This document shows positions 1 to 12,520 of a DNA stretch of 64,000 nucleotides, one piece after another. The first letter of the stretch is position 1. Every line of letters starts with the position of its first letter. Both the position numbers and the translations under genes were made by a program. The stretch is from assembly GCA_022828595.1 (NCBI GenBank), contig JAKGHH010000007.1:33294356-33358355 (forward strand), given 5' to 3'. The notes under the pieces were generated by a model. It ran no database searches and was not told where the DNA came from. It saw only the letters and a program-made list of their open reading frames with translations. This stretch comes from Nelumbo lutea. Its lineage: Eukaryota > Streptophyta > Magnoliopsida > Proteales > Nelumbonaceae.

Positions 1-1515
1 TTACTGGGTTCATAGCTATTTTTTATGTTCCTGTATCTCTCTCCTAGGGATTGGGTTGCTTTAACCTTTTGAGTCCTTGTCATCTTGGATCTTTATTAAT
101 TTACACTTAACTTTTCTTTGATGAATATCGACTCCTTTATTGTTAAAAGGAAAAAGAAGGGTTACAGAACCTGTGGCAACTGAAATTTCCAATTAGGCTG
201 GAAATTGGAAAACAGAAATGGTCTATGTCAGCCCCATCTTTCTTCTCTTGGAAGTGCACAAATTTCTAAATTGAAGCTTAATAAATAACCTTTGCATCAC
301 ATGGGTTCTGCTAGTTTAACAAGTAAAATAGAATTCATTATCAAACAGAAATGAAGATGAAACCCTTTCATTATCCTCTCATAAAGGACCAGAAAGTGCT
401 CTCCAAAAACATAACCTCACCTGGTTGGAGAATTGAATGAATGATCAGCAAATTCGATCAACCACTTTAATCAGAGTTCCAGACCACCAAAATGTTACAA
501 GATGCTGAAAACCATCAGGTTGACCCAGTAACCTCGGTATGAGATCCCTATCTCCACGTCCAACCCTGGTTTCTCTACATGGAAGACCCAAACCCTCTTA
601 GTCTGTATAGATCCTTTCCAAATTGATGGGGCTTGGATCTGCTATTCACGGGTTGTCCCATATCTCTACCCACTGGATATTACAGTTCCACATTAGGAAT
701 ATCTTCCTTTTTATTCATATGGAGGTCTCCCTTTTCATTCATATTGAAATGTTCTCAATACACAGTGGTAGTGCTCTGTGGGTATAGATGTAGAAACATT
801 TGGTGGGTACCAGATCCGGAGTGAAATTGATGACCCATACACCCAAAAGAGGTGATCCAGTGTCATCAGTCTTTTTAAAACTGACCCGGAAAGGGAACCA
901 CTAAGAGTGCAACCCAGGTACCCAATTAACCAATTTGAATAATTTATACAGCATCGGGCCCGGGCTCTCATGCCAGCCCATTTAAATTTTGGCAAATGTT
1001 CAATGCAAGCCTGCCCAAGTTGTTGCCTTAGGAATTCCAGGGCAATCAGTGGTTCAACCATTTGGGTAAAATGGATTAAACCTGTAACATCATAAAAATG
1101 GAAAAATACAAAAAAAACCTATGAAAAAATGGGAATATCTTTAATATTATATATTCGTCATATTAAACATAATAAGTGTACTAATTAAAATTTATTTTTA
1201 TTAATAATAAAAATTACTAAGCATACAATTATAAAAAAGAGAGAGAGAGAGAGAGAAATAATATTTTTTCTATGACCTACAAATAATTCAATGATTTAAT
1301 TGATCATGTTTGACCAAATCAACGGTTCTCTGATAGAATGGACATGAAATTCTGGCCAGCTGATGGATCAACCAGTCGAACCATCCAGTTTGAAAACAGA
1401 GTCTCCATTTCATCCTAAAAAATCATACACCATTTAACACTCCAAAGAGTATCGTTTTCATCAGCTTCAATTACATCGAAGTTCATGGGAAAATAATTAA
1501 AACATTAAATCAATA
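1..1515. other. Intergenic, no gene seen
   Basis: No reading frame here resembles a known protein. About 660-810 is a weak foldback: the strand around 660-700 partly pairs with 760-800, and it shares the words 'ttctcaatacacagtgg' with the better foldback near 2,350. A GC-rich patch at 940-1,000 has GGGCCC-type words like those in the hAT MITEs of this window, but I could not define its ends. A (GA)n microsatellite lies at 1,239-1,256. Confidence 0.5.
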
Positions 1516-1523
1516 ATAGCAAC

Positions 1524-1922
1524 TAGGGGTGTCAATTGGACTTGGATTTGGTCCAATCCGATCTAGTTCAATGTGAGTCCATTACAAATGGACCAGGTCC
1601 AATCCAATTCAACAAATATTTTGAACCATCTTAGACCAGTCCAATTCAAATCTGTTCAAATTTGTTTTAATTTAGATTGGTTTCAACCCAAACCCAGTCC
1701 ATTAACACTATATTCTTATCTTATATCAATGGATCATATATTGGCTTAATCCAACCCAATCCAATATAAATTTATTACAAACGGACCAGGTCCAGTCCAA
1801 TCTAATGTATATTTTGGACTGGATTGGTCCAAACCAATACGTCTTATTGGTCCATCCAATTCATCCAAATTGATTTTGGACGGAATGGGGTCGAGTCCAA
1901 AACCGGTCCATTGACATCCTTA
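1524..1922. mobile_element. hAT-like MITE, 'GGTCCAATCC' family, copy 1
   Basis: A 399-bp non-coding element starts TAGGGGTGTCAATTGGAC and ends GTCCATTGACATCCTTA, which are inverted versions of each other. It is flanked on both sides by the perfect 8-bp direct repeat atagcaac (1516-1523 and 1923-1930), the duplication size typical of hAT transposases. The inside is made of repeated GGTCCAATCC-type words in both orientations. It has no coding capacity and would need a transposase from elsewhere. Copies 2 and 3 lie at 57,996 and 59,288. Confidence 0.85.
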
Positions 1923-2249
1923 ATAGCAACTGATGGTATGAATGTAAAAGTTTTTTTAAGTATAATGAAAGAATGAATCGAGCAGCGCCCTTTTTGCCAA
2001 AAACACACAAAAATTTTGTCCCTATACATATGATAAAGCTAGAATTAGTAGACCTTAATTCACTAACCCTGAATCTAAGAAATAAAAACATTTTAACAAA
2101 ATGAAATAAAGAAACCGGACCAACCCAGTCCAATCTACCCTGGAAAGGTCCAATTAGGTTAGGGTAAGTTTAACAACTTTGGTTGAGTTAGGATTGACCT
2201 CAACTTGACCCAACCCAACCTAATTTGCACCTCTTACAAGAATTCAAAT

Positions 2250-2394
2250 CAGCCCCCACGAGATTGCCCCCACAACATCCCACAGTACATCTCCACCGTG
2301 TATTGAGAGCATCTCCCAATAATAACATCATTATTTGTGAGATTATCATCGAGAGATGTTCCCAATACACAGTGGAGATGTACTGTGGGGGCTG
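2250..2394. repeat. Foldback (inverted-repeat) element
   Basis: The left arm (about 2279-2315) and right arm (2354-2390) are inverted copies with few mismatches, reading ACAGTACATCTCCAC on the left and GTGGAGATGTACTGT on the right. The loop is about 40 bp of AT-rich DNA, and outer CAGCCCCCAC / GTGGGGGCTG words extend the pairing. A related foldback is at 55,195-55,328. No coding sequence. It may be a MITE of unknown superfamily. Confidence 0.7.
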
Positions 2395-2425
2395 ATTTGA
2401 TCTCCTCTTACAAGGAGAATTCGGG

Positions 2426-3056
2426 TAGGGGTGATCATGGGCCAGGCTTAGCACCTATTATTGGGCCCAGGCAAATCCAGACCCATTTGACTTTAATTGT
2501 AAATACTAAAAGTATATAATAAGGCATCTAATATGTATATAATTTATATTATATTTTATATATAAATGAACTAAGAAATTTCCCTGACCTATTGTTAAGA
2601 ATAGTGAACAACTAGACAACGATATGCTTTGATCTGTATTGAATGTCGGGTCGTTGTTGTCTTGTTGAAGATAAAAGTAAGTCGAAACCATATGAAGTCT
2701 TACCATGAGCAGATTGTCTCAATTGTGCAAATGTCAATAAATGTTAAAAATTAATTATTAAAATTTATATATTTGTAATATAAATATTGATACTAATTAT
2801 ATTGCTTTTCTTAAATTTAATGCATAATTTCATTCTTTCATTTTTCAACATTTAGAAATTGTGTCCCGATAGTTTAAATATATTTTTTAGATTTATTTGA
2901 GTTTTTTTAACATATCCATGCATATCTTAACTTTTCCTCTGTTTCCATGCATATCCAAAGTGTATTACAAAACATTTCTTAAAATTGACTATCCAATCAA
3001 TTTTAACATACCCATGAAAGTCCTTAATCTTTATCAGTACTACACTATTACGAGAA
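2426..3056. other. AT-rich intergenic DNA with a MITE head
   Basis: 2,427 onward begins TAGGGGTGATCATGGGCC, a hAT-MITE-like terminus. The same head appears truncated at 11,638 (TAGGGATGATCATGGGC). I could not find a matching inverted end. The rest is AT-rich with no coding signal. Confidence 0.35.
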
Positions 3057-3064
3057 CATTCAAT

Positions 3065-3304
3065 CAAGGATCAAAATTTCGTCGCATATCAGCTCATGTC
3101 GAACGATAAGTATCGTATCAGAGCCTTCCGGATACGCCCCTACAGGGGGTGTTTTGGGTCAGCAAGTCGTTCAGGGGGTAGACTGGCCTTAAACCAGCCC
3201 CTCTGAACCAATTTTGAAAAAATAAAAAACACATAAAAAACAATACCAATACAGGCTGATACACCCTACCGGCGTATCGCTCTCTATCAATATTTTGAAC
3301 CTTG
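3065..3304. mobile_element. hAT-like MITE, 'CAAGGTTCAAA' family, copy 1
   Basis: A 240-bp element begins CAAGGATCAAAATTTCG and ends ATATTTTGAACCTTG, an imperfect terminal inverted repeat. Flanks are cattcaat (3057-3064) and catacaat (3305-3312), an 8-bp TSD with one mismatch. The interior carries GATACGCCCCTACAGGGGGT-type words shared with copies at 43,101 and 54,875 and a partial copy near 54,630. Confidence 0.8.
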
Positions 3305-3312
3305 CATACAAT

Positions 3313-6260
3313 GGTTCAACTTTTTAACTATTTAAACCACATTTTATGAATTTTCTGCTATCAACACTATATCAATAATAAAATTAAAAAATAATTAATT
3401 GATCACTAAAGTTAGTATTCTATATATTAACAAGATTCATAAAAATTAAAAAAAAAACAAAAGAAAGAAAATTATTAAGTAATCATTGAAATTATTATTT
3501 TTAAATGCCAATGAGGATTACTTCATTATACATGCATATTTCGATTCTTCTACTTTCCCAACCTTTTGAAAGTATATCCTTGTGATTCACATTTCATATT
3601 ATAACCCATTAAAATATATGATTTTTATGCATTTATACCTTATTTGTATTAATTTGAACTAATGCTATCAATTTACATGAAAGATCTAAAATAAAATAAA
3701 ATAAAATGGACAATTAGAGCATCTCATCTTTTTGGCAATAGAGGGCCTTTCATGTTAAACTAATCTATTCATCTTTCTTGGAGTAGCAGAAAAACAAAAT
3801 CTATTTATCCTTCTAACTATTCACATTTATACCTTAAGAAATTCTCATGCCAAACCAAACCATTTTAAGGCTAGACCAAACTAAACCACCAATTTAGGTT
3901 TGGTATGGTTTAGTGGTCTAGACCATATAATGAAAACCTCTATCCAAAGCCCTAGACCTCCCAAACCCAGGTGAAGGTGGGATTAGATCTCAGGTCTCTG
4001 CTACAATCAGTCAGAGACTTTACCAACAAGTTAGCTGGCAACTTCAACTAGGGTTATTTCTTGGATGTCAAGGTCAGACAACTCAGACCAGGTCATTGCC
4101 AATTTAAGAGAAAATCATCCCTTCAACCCACATTTGATTTGCAAATACTGCAGTCTGCAGGTAACATAGATACAAAGAGACCATGTTACCTGCAGAGAGA
4201 CCTTTCAGAGAGACCATATGGTTGCAGCTCCTCTCATTCTGAATCCAACTACTGATTGTATAGATAATGTAGAAAATATATCAGAATAGTCAGATCAAAA
4301 CAAATAAATAAGCATTTAGGGAAAAAGAAACTAAAATAAGAAAAAAAAAAGAACAGAACAGAAAGATGGGGCAAGAGATCAAAGAAAAAGAAATACACAT
4401 ACAGGACCAACTGGCCAATTCCAAGTTGCCAACTATTTGGTATAATACTCTATTAATTGATAGTGATGTCCTACTCCTGAGAATGAATGGGGTTCCATGA
4501 TTTATAAGAGACAAACTCTGAGAGCTCAAGTTACTGCTGGTTTGCATAACTGTGTATTTGATGACTGAATTCTAATTTATTTCTACACACCCACTTATTT
4601 CAAAATAGAACAGCCACATTTCCAATGGGATATTTCCATTTTCTGATCCAGAATCCATAACTATGTTGTCCATCCCTCCTTCAGCATATGAACTGCATCT
4701 TGATGTGAATACCATCACATCAACTTCCAAACAGTTGAAGTTGCAGAATCTCTTCCGATTAATGAAAAGAACAATATCCTCTTTTCTGCACTAAATTACA
4801 AAGTCATGATTGAAGAAAAGAGTGGATCTCATGTGGAAATTTAGGGTCTGATCTTGCAGCTGTAAAGGATGAAAGAAGGCCTGCTGCTTGAACTGGCAGC
4901 ATGCCACCAAATGTGGACATAGGCCACATGGCAGCTACTGATTTGTCCTTGAGCCTGCCAACTTGACCATCAGAAGAAAACTCAGTATTCCTAAAACAAT
5001 TAGAGTTTGTTTGACATCAACTCTTATTGCTGTTTCTTCAGTTATCAAGAAATGGTTGACTTATATAACTTAAATCAGATTATATTGCTGCAGTAATATA
5101 TTACTGTAGTTTGTTATTGGTTACAAAAGAAGTCAAGAACATAAAGGTTTACACTTCCCCATTGTTGGCACTATGATCTGGGATTTGTAGGCTTTTAATG
5201 TGTTGATTTGATTGTGTAGTATTTAGTCAATGTGACTTCATAGAGTCTAAGCCATTGAGTTGAATTCTTCCTGTTGAAGTCTTCTGCTTGCTTATCTACT
5301 TCCGCCAATCAGTAAACTTATGAGCCTGTGTGATCCTGATTTACATTTGATGGTTGCTTGACCTTATTGAGCACAATTAATGGTGGGAGGGGATCCAGGC
5401 AGTAGACCCCAATTAGTTGGAATTAATGTTGAATTTGAGTCAAGTCTTGCCTGGCCATATTCAACCTCATACACTAGTACCATTGTTAAGTATACATGGA
5501 TATCAAGCCACTCAACAGGATTGGTTCATAATGCGTTCTTTCTTTTTCTTTCTTTTTGTTATTTCATCAGAAGATTCATTGATGGACAATAAAACATTAG
5601 ACCATAGGACTGAAGGAGAAACCAAACCTCAAAGGAAGGCATTGTTTTCAGACAAAAAAGAAAGAAAAAACACCAGGATATATTGGAACCTCTCCCCCAA
5701 TAAAGTCATTCCTATGGACCCCTGTTCTAGGTAGGCTTTCTGCCATCTTTTAACTGACCTATAAACCCATATAAACAAGGTGGTAATTCTGCACGCGAAG
5801 GACCTTTCTGATGAAATATTACAGACTCAAGGGCCCTCACCATAACTCGCCACCCTATGAGAACCTATTAATCCACTCCCATCCCTTTCCATCAAAACCA
5901 AGGGAATGCATTTGTTTAAGATCCTGATGAAGGGTAATGGGCACTGCTCTACCGGGGTTTGCTCTAATAGAGTACCTGTAATGATCTCACAAGACTAGTT
6001 CCCTAATGGTGCTACCAATATGCCAACCACCCAGGTTACCAAGGGAACATGCATGAAAGATGGATTCGTAGTTCCTGGGGTGGATAGTACAACATGCTAT
6101 TTCCTCATTCAAGCAGTGTTGATGGGCACCTAAGTAATAGAGCAAAAATCCATGAAGATCTTGAAAAAAGCAAGATACCACATTACAAGGAGATATGATA
6201 AGCTTGTTTTGGATTCAGCATTTTGCTTGTAGAGGTGAGTAAGCTGGTTTTGGTCAGGTT
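3313..6260. other. Intergenic, no gene seen
   Basis: I see no supported coding exon in these 2.9 kb. A short perfect hairpin lies at 4155-4195 (13-bp arms CTGCAGGTAACAT and its complement, 15-nt loop). A minus-strand frame at about 5,990-6,180 faintly resembles the zinc-binding C-terminal region of LINE reverse transcriptases, but I do not trust it. Confidence 0.45.
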
Positions 6261-6269
6261 TCGAAGCTA

Positions 6270-8570
6270 AATAAATAAGAAAATTTTAAAAATAGATAAG
6301 AAGGGAAAATCAATTACATCCAGGTAATAAGATATCACCCAAAATAAACAAAAGTCAAACCTAAACCCTTCAATCTTTTCAAATACAAAACTCTCTTTCC
6401 CAACCCTTACAAACAACAAAGCAAGGCCTGCTAATACATTAAAACCCAAACACATACCCCCAAAGAATCTCAATCCAGCAATGAAACTTATAACTTTCAC
6501 CAATCTACTCTAAACCTTAAAGCTTAATTTTTTCATAGGATCTTTCTTCCAATTCCTGGAACACTTTTCTCGCAAATTCTTCCCCTCCCAAAAAAAGATA
6601 ACCCTAAAATCTTGCTAACTTGGACTTCCACTTCCACTATTTTTCCAAGTCTACATTCCTTTCAACTTTCCTCACTCTATCAATACTCACCTGCTCTTCA
6701 TTATCCTCCCCTTTGCATTCTCTTCTGCTAAAACAAACTTACCCTCTTCACCTTATTTTCCCATGGTAAAACTTCTTTTTGACTACCTGAAGTTGGTTCC
6801 AAAACCCTCTTGTCCAATCCTTCTACCATAGGGTTCAATTCACAACTGGTCTTCATCATAAATGATAATATAGATTTGATTTTCATCCCCTTCCTCTTAT
6901 TTATTTCTCTTGAAATTACTACAAAGCCATCCCCAACAAGACCTTCCTTCAAATGGTGGAAAACTTTGGTGACATGAACTAACTGGTAATTGCAAGAGCC
7001 TTGAGTTCAAATCCCCCTCAGCAAAAACATCAGAACTAGGCAATCTTCCAGTGCCTTTATAGACCTGTTCTTTCCTATGTCCACCACCAACTTTCTATAA
7101 AAACTTGTGGTCAGTTTTAGCCTATGCTACTCCTTTTTAATTGTTAGGATAGACACCAACTTAGCATTTTGAATTGGTCAAATATTTTATTGGCAATGAA
7201 TTTGTTGGTTTTAGTTGATCAATCAAAAAAATACTGCTATTAGGACAGTTTCCTATGGAAACAAAGGGTGCCTTGGATTCCCATATTCAAAAAAGGATGT
7301 ATTTCATCCTAAAATTTGTACTTCTGATCTATACTTTTCCGCTCCTTCTCTAGAAAGGTCATTTGCCTCTCTTTTTTGGCAAGGATAGTAAATTGTATAA
7401 ATACCATAAGATGCAAAACTATCTAATCATCAATTATACAATTTCAACTATGAAAGAAAGGTATATTTCATTGAATTCTTGAAAGATGACTACTTGGAAA
7501 AAGCAACTACTTCAGTCTTTTACTATTACTGTTTACTGCTTCTACAAAGCAATGGTCATCTTCAAAATCTGATTACAAAAGTAGAGCCCCTACCATAAGA
7601 ATATTACTGCAAATAGACCCTCAAACACAGTTTTTTTTGGTAAAAAATAAAATTTTATTAAAATAAAAAGTATACAAAGAAGGTGACTAGAATCCAAACC
7701 CCACCCAATCCTCAACAACTCATACTCCATACAAAAAATAGCTATCAAATACCAAGCCCCCTACCCAAGACCCAACAAACAAAACAGAAAATAATTACAT
7801 CCTACAATCCATATTTGACAACAATTACATCCAACCATCTAACCCTCCTTTTAATTTAGCAAAGACATTTGACACCAGAAGAGGTTAATTTTTTTTTCAA
7901 TTTTTGAATCTTCTGGCTGTGAGATTATTATCCTTCCTGAGCTCCAACAAACCCCTAGTCTCCTTGTTAACTCTAATTCCAAGATTGTGTTCTTCTCAAA
8001 AAACAGAAAAGAAAAGATCTGCTTTTGAAGCTTCACCCTCATCATTCATGGCTCTGGCATTTCCAACGAATGTCCATACATCACTAAAGTCTTCAGGCCT
8101 TGAACTATTTTCTTCAGTGCCAACATGTCAATCTTCCTCATAGGCATTGGGTATCTTTCTTCCAATTCCTTGATGAATTTCTTTCTAGCATATTCCTCTC
8201 CTCGTATGATCAGTAATCCCAGAAATTTGCTCACTTCTATCACATTCAAGCCTCTGAAAGAAAGTGTACCACTTTAATAGATTGTTCTCCATTTGGATAG
8301 CCCATCATTCCTAACTTGTAGACGAGTAGGATCTTGTTGAGGACCCTAGTGAAGTCTCCATAGCCCATGTTCCTTTTTCTTTTTTTTTTTTTTTTTTTTG
8401 GCTCCTTAGTGAAGTCTCCATAAACATAAAGGCTTTTATCACTAGATCTGTATAGGGGTTCTAGTATTAGAGGAATTGACTCCTTGGTTTTCTTAATGGA
8501 AATTGTAGAATAATTAATGCAATCCATCACATTGATCAAAGGAGGGGAACCTTGTGTACTGTACATTTGA
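6270..8570 (-). repeat. Decayed retroelement-derived DNA, two related stretches
   Basis: Two stretches here look like diverged copies of one another: about 6,536-6,640 and 8,150-8,245. Both contain 'tctttcttccaattcct' followed by alignable pyrimidine-rich sequence. On the minus strand both would encode a similar peptide with 'ELEER'. The segment at 7,629-7,680 (a T-run, then AT-rich) and the one at 6,285-6,360 (sharing 'atcacccaaaa' with 35,985) look like minus-strand LINE 3' ends. The minus frame 8,046-8,249 (67 codons) is open, but I do not recognise its product. I read the region as retroelement remains rather than a gene. Confidence 0.4.
8347..8422 (-). mobile_element. Tiny retro-insertion with poly(T) and target duplication
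   Basis: The 16-bp word tagtgaagtctccata occurs at 8347-8362 and again at 8407-8422. Between the copies are only 44 bp ending in a run of T's (about 8,377-8,399). This looks like an extremely 5'-truncated LINE or SINE insertion on the minus strand: poly(A) tail plus TSD and almost no body. Confidence 0.6.
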
Positions 8571-11500
8571 GAGTGTGCCCATGAGGACAGTTAATTCATT
8601 AGAGATAAAAATGGCACAGAGACTTTACCGATGGGTTCAAGAGTTGGTAAAGAATGATTCATGTAAGTTGAAGGTCATAGCATGAAAGGGAAAGCCAAAA
8701 CTAACCTATATTCAGCTAGAGTTGATTTATTCTTTGGTGGAAGATATGTCCTTAGCAAAATGGAAGGACAGGATAAACATTGTCACCCCACATAGGTGGG
8801 ATTAGGCAAACAATGATGACCACAATGAACATTTTCTCTTTTCCAAAACTTGTTTTTCGTTCCAGTAGTGATATGAGACAAGTTACAGAATCTAGAAGAG
8901 ATATGGGCAGTCCAAAAATATTTCTTTGCATGGAAGGGAAATAGACAAAATTGTAAGTTTAATATATTTTTACAGTTTCATGTTTGAGTGATAAAGTCTC
9001 ATCTTTGTCTAGTTTCTTTTCTCCTTTCTAATGAAATTATTATTTTGCAATCAAATTCTATTTAGATAAGAAAAAAAGAGTGGATTGAGATAGTGGGATG
9101 AATTGAGGGACCACTAATTGACAATGGATATGGCCCATAGTTAGAGTTAGGCTTTGTTGAGTTCATGCTTATTGTTTCAGTATTTGCTAAAATATAAACA
9201 GTAAGACAAGCAAGACAACCAAATGCTTGGGGTGTACCCTATCCACATTCTTTACATTGATTCCACAATGCCAATATAAGAACATTTTTAGCTGTTTTAA
9301 TTTTTACTATCTTAAATATGATTCACCAAAAAAATTAACAAGAGATTGACATATGTCCATTTATATAATGAAATTGATAATGTTGACAGGGTCACCTATA
9401 TACTTCATTAAAAAGAATTTAAGAAATGCTAGATACTTTTGCTACATCAACAACTAATAGAAAGGATAATAATTGCAAGAGATGGCAAAGCATAGACAAA
9501 ACTAACAAAGGACTGAAAGGGAGAGATAGGTGACATACCAGCATAAAAGACTTAAACAATGGACATGCAACCCCAAATAAAGCTTGAAGTATCATATAAG
9601 TCAAGCTTTGGAGTGAGTTTTCCACTCAAATATGCTTCATATCACTAGATAGACACCATGAAATTGTAAGAAAATATATTCTTCAAGATAGAATGAAGTC
9701 AAATCTAGTAGATAGCTTAAAATCTTCAAGTCAACCTAACAAGCGTCAGGCATATCTTTTCAAAGAAAATAATGACACCCAAAAAAAACAGGGATAAAAG
9801 ATGCACAAAAATGTAAAGATGGGTGATATGAATGACCAGCATGACTATTGTAAGTTCATAACGCCGAAAGATATAGGAATCAAGATTGGAAGGGGGAAGC
9901 TAAGGGAAGAAAGTATTGCTCATGAAATGGGAAGACACATTGAACAAGATTGAGGAAAATAGTGCCCATGAAATGAAAAAAAATGATGAGGAAATTAGGA
10001 ACAGAAAATGGAGAAGAAAGAAATAAATCTAAATGAGTAATAGTTAGAGTTATTGAGAAGAGATACAAGTCCAAGTTCTATTTTGGAAGATTGCCAATAA
10101 TTATAAACATAAACAAACTCCAAAAGAAATGAAAAGGTAGAGCAAGAAGAGAGAGAAGTAGAGGGAGTTGGAAGAAGCTCAAAGAGAAATTAGGGATAAT
10201 CTTAGGGCAATTGATTCTTCTCCAATGGGAGATGGAAGGGAAATTGCATTAGGAGTGAGGAAGTCAGCAGAAGGGTTGATTTGGATAATGAAGGCTGAAG
10301 GAGGGTCGGAGGAGATTTGAGGTGGCTGGAATTGTTGTTCTAATCTCCGGGGAAAATAAGGTGTTGGGTAGGGTGCTTAGTAATATGATTAATGGGGATA
10401 CAAGAAATTTCTTAAAGGAGAAGTTAGTTTGGTCATCATTTCAATGGGAATGCAGGTGGTGAGGTTGATATTGTCAGATTGCAAGATGTTGTTATGAATT
10501 CTTTGCGCATGGTTGTCTGGTTTCTGGAATTGGGCAGAAGCCAGAAGATGACTTGGGTCAAAGATAAGTGAGATTTCTATATCAGAAAAGGTGGTTGAAG
10601 AGGGCCCAGATGTCATACACATCTGTTGGGATGTGAGGGGCCACTCCTTGACGTAAATACTTTTATCAATAAATTGATGAATCTAATAAGCTTAATCATA
10701 ATCGTTTTCCATGTAAAAATCACCTTATTTTTCTTGAGAACTTCAATACAAGAAATCATATAGTTTTGATCAAATGAATTTTGGCCCATGAATCTCCTTA
10801 GATACTTGCAATTTGAATCGAACAAACATAATGAACAGCTTCTTTTCTCCATCTCTTTCTCAATGTGAACTTTTTATATTTTTTTCTAAGCAGATTATAT
10901 TTTTTCTAATATATTGTAAGGAAAAAAATTGGAGCTGGGAAGGCTGGAAGCCATGTGAAAAACTCATTTCATTTGGTTTTTCATAGGAATATTAAACCCC
11001 ATAAACTCTTCATATAAGAATGAGACAAACATTATAAGAGTACTATTAGGGAATAGAAATAAGGGTTAATATATACCTACATTTAGGTAGATCAGTATAT
11101 GCTAGTTATGGGAGACAAATTCTGATAAAAAATAAAGGTAAAAGAAGGAGAAATAACTCAAATGAGCCAACCCAGCTATAAGATCCAGAATCTGAGAAAG
11201 GCAATTTGTTAGCTCCTAAGTCATATTCAAAACACCCTCAGAAAGAACATCAACAGGGAAACTTAAATCTAACAAAATCTGCAAGACTCCTTTTTTTGAC
11301 ACATGACTGTGAGTCTCCAAACTTGAAATGAAGTACCCATAAATACCAACTACCTGCAAGATGCATTTCAATCAGTACAGACATAAATAGAAGAATCACC
11401 AACTACTTATAGGTCATCTGTAATTTACAGGAACAGAACTTGCTGCCATTAAGAGATTAAATTAATGATGAGAAAAATAAAAAACAATGAAAATATCAAA

Positions 11501-12179
11501 ATAAAACAGATAAGCAGATTGTTTCCATTACAGGAATAAATTCTAGCTTAATTAGGTTATATTAGTTTATGAACTGCATGAAAAAAGAAAGTTACTTGTT
11601 CAGGGTTAGCCTACCTAATAGAAAAATGAGGTGCTAGTAGGGATGATCATGGGCTAGGCTTTTACAAAGGATTTCAGTTGGTATCTTTGGATGAGATTCT
11701 TACTCAAAAATCACTGAAGAAGAAAAGGATTTTAGTTAACTAGCGGGTGTTTGCTTTGTGAACCAAAGAAGAAGAAGATGTGCTTCATTTATGCTACAGA
11801 TATAGCTTTGCAAAATTTGTTTAGAGCTTTCTTCTGACTTGTGTGACCTAGAATTGTTCACCATAATTAGCAAAAGATGATACTGCCTATCTTGTGCATC
11901 GAGAAACTTGATAACTTTCCACCTACTAATGCAATTTTTTTGAGAGAAAGTAAAGTACTGTATTGCATTTGTTCATATTAAGTGAAGATGTACAAGTATG
12001 ATCATCTACAGTATAGGATCAAAATGCCTTTAATGGGCTATGTTAGTAAATTGATCAATTGCAGCTCACAATGAATGGATGAAACCCATTCATCCATAAT
12101 ATGCCATGACACTGCAACTGGAATAGTACCCCACAATTTTCTTCCTTTCTCATTTAATCCTTTCAGTTTCCAGGGGTAT
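8571..12179. other. Intergenic, no gene seen
   Basis: No convincing coding exon. 8,784-8,815 ('caccccacataggtgggatt') resembles the 3' tail seen in plant SINE/RTE elements and again at 35,170. About 11,680-11,850 on the + strand may be a decayed LINE C-terminal region, but its frames are broken and the call is weak. The rest is AT-rich without structure I can name. Confidence 0.4.
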
Positions 12180-12478
12180 AAGTGATCTAGCTAACAACCT
12201 TTCTGGCATGCACCAAGATATATTCAGCAAACTATAGAAGTAAGAATAGACCTGGTCACCTGGACCACCATTGTGCATTGCAGGAATAGGTGATTTGAAG
12301 TTCCTTTATCTCTCCCACATAGTATACAAGCCTCTGATTGGATGTTGATTCCTCTTCTTATCAAATTATCCCTGGTTGGGCATCTGTCCAGCACTACAAC
12401 CCACATTAAGAAAGCCACTTTGTATGGGATGTGGTATAGCCAAACTTCCTTAATTATGAGGCAAAATCAATAACTTGA
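12180..12478 (-). pseudogene. LINE reverse-transcriptase C-terminal zinc-finger fragment
   Basis: Reading the minus strand from about 12,460 gives a frame with 'KVAFLMWVVVLDRCPTRDNL' and then a CxxC...H...C pattern (ACILCGR ... SNHLFLQC). This is the zf-RVT region that follows the reverse transcriptase in plant L1-type LINEs. Only this piece is visible; the RT and endonuclease are absent. It ends about 40 bp before the gypsy LTR at 12,521. It is a dead remnant. Confidence 0.75.
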
Positions 12479-12520
12479 CTACTAGTTAACTGCCTGTACT
12501 AGGATTCCACTGAGAAGATC

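Noticed and set aside
735..1061. 108-codon minus-strand open frame
   Set aside because: It crosses repeat-like GC and AT patches, has low-complexity composition and no recognisable domain.
4155..4195. Perfect 13-bp-arm hairpin as a terminator or miRNA precursor
   Set aside because: Arms are too short for a plant miRNA and there is no adjacent gene; likely a chance or repeat-derived palindrome.
5380..5734. Two overlapping + strand frames
   Set aside because: No domain, no splice context, and the frames overlap in different phases as expected by chance.
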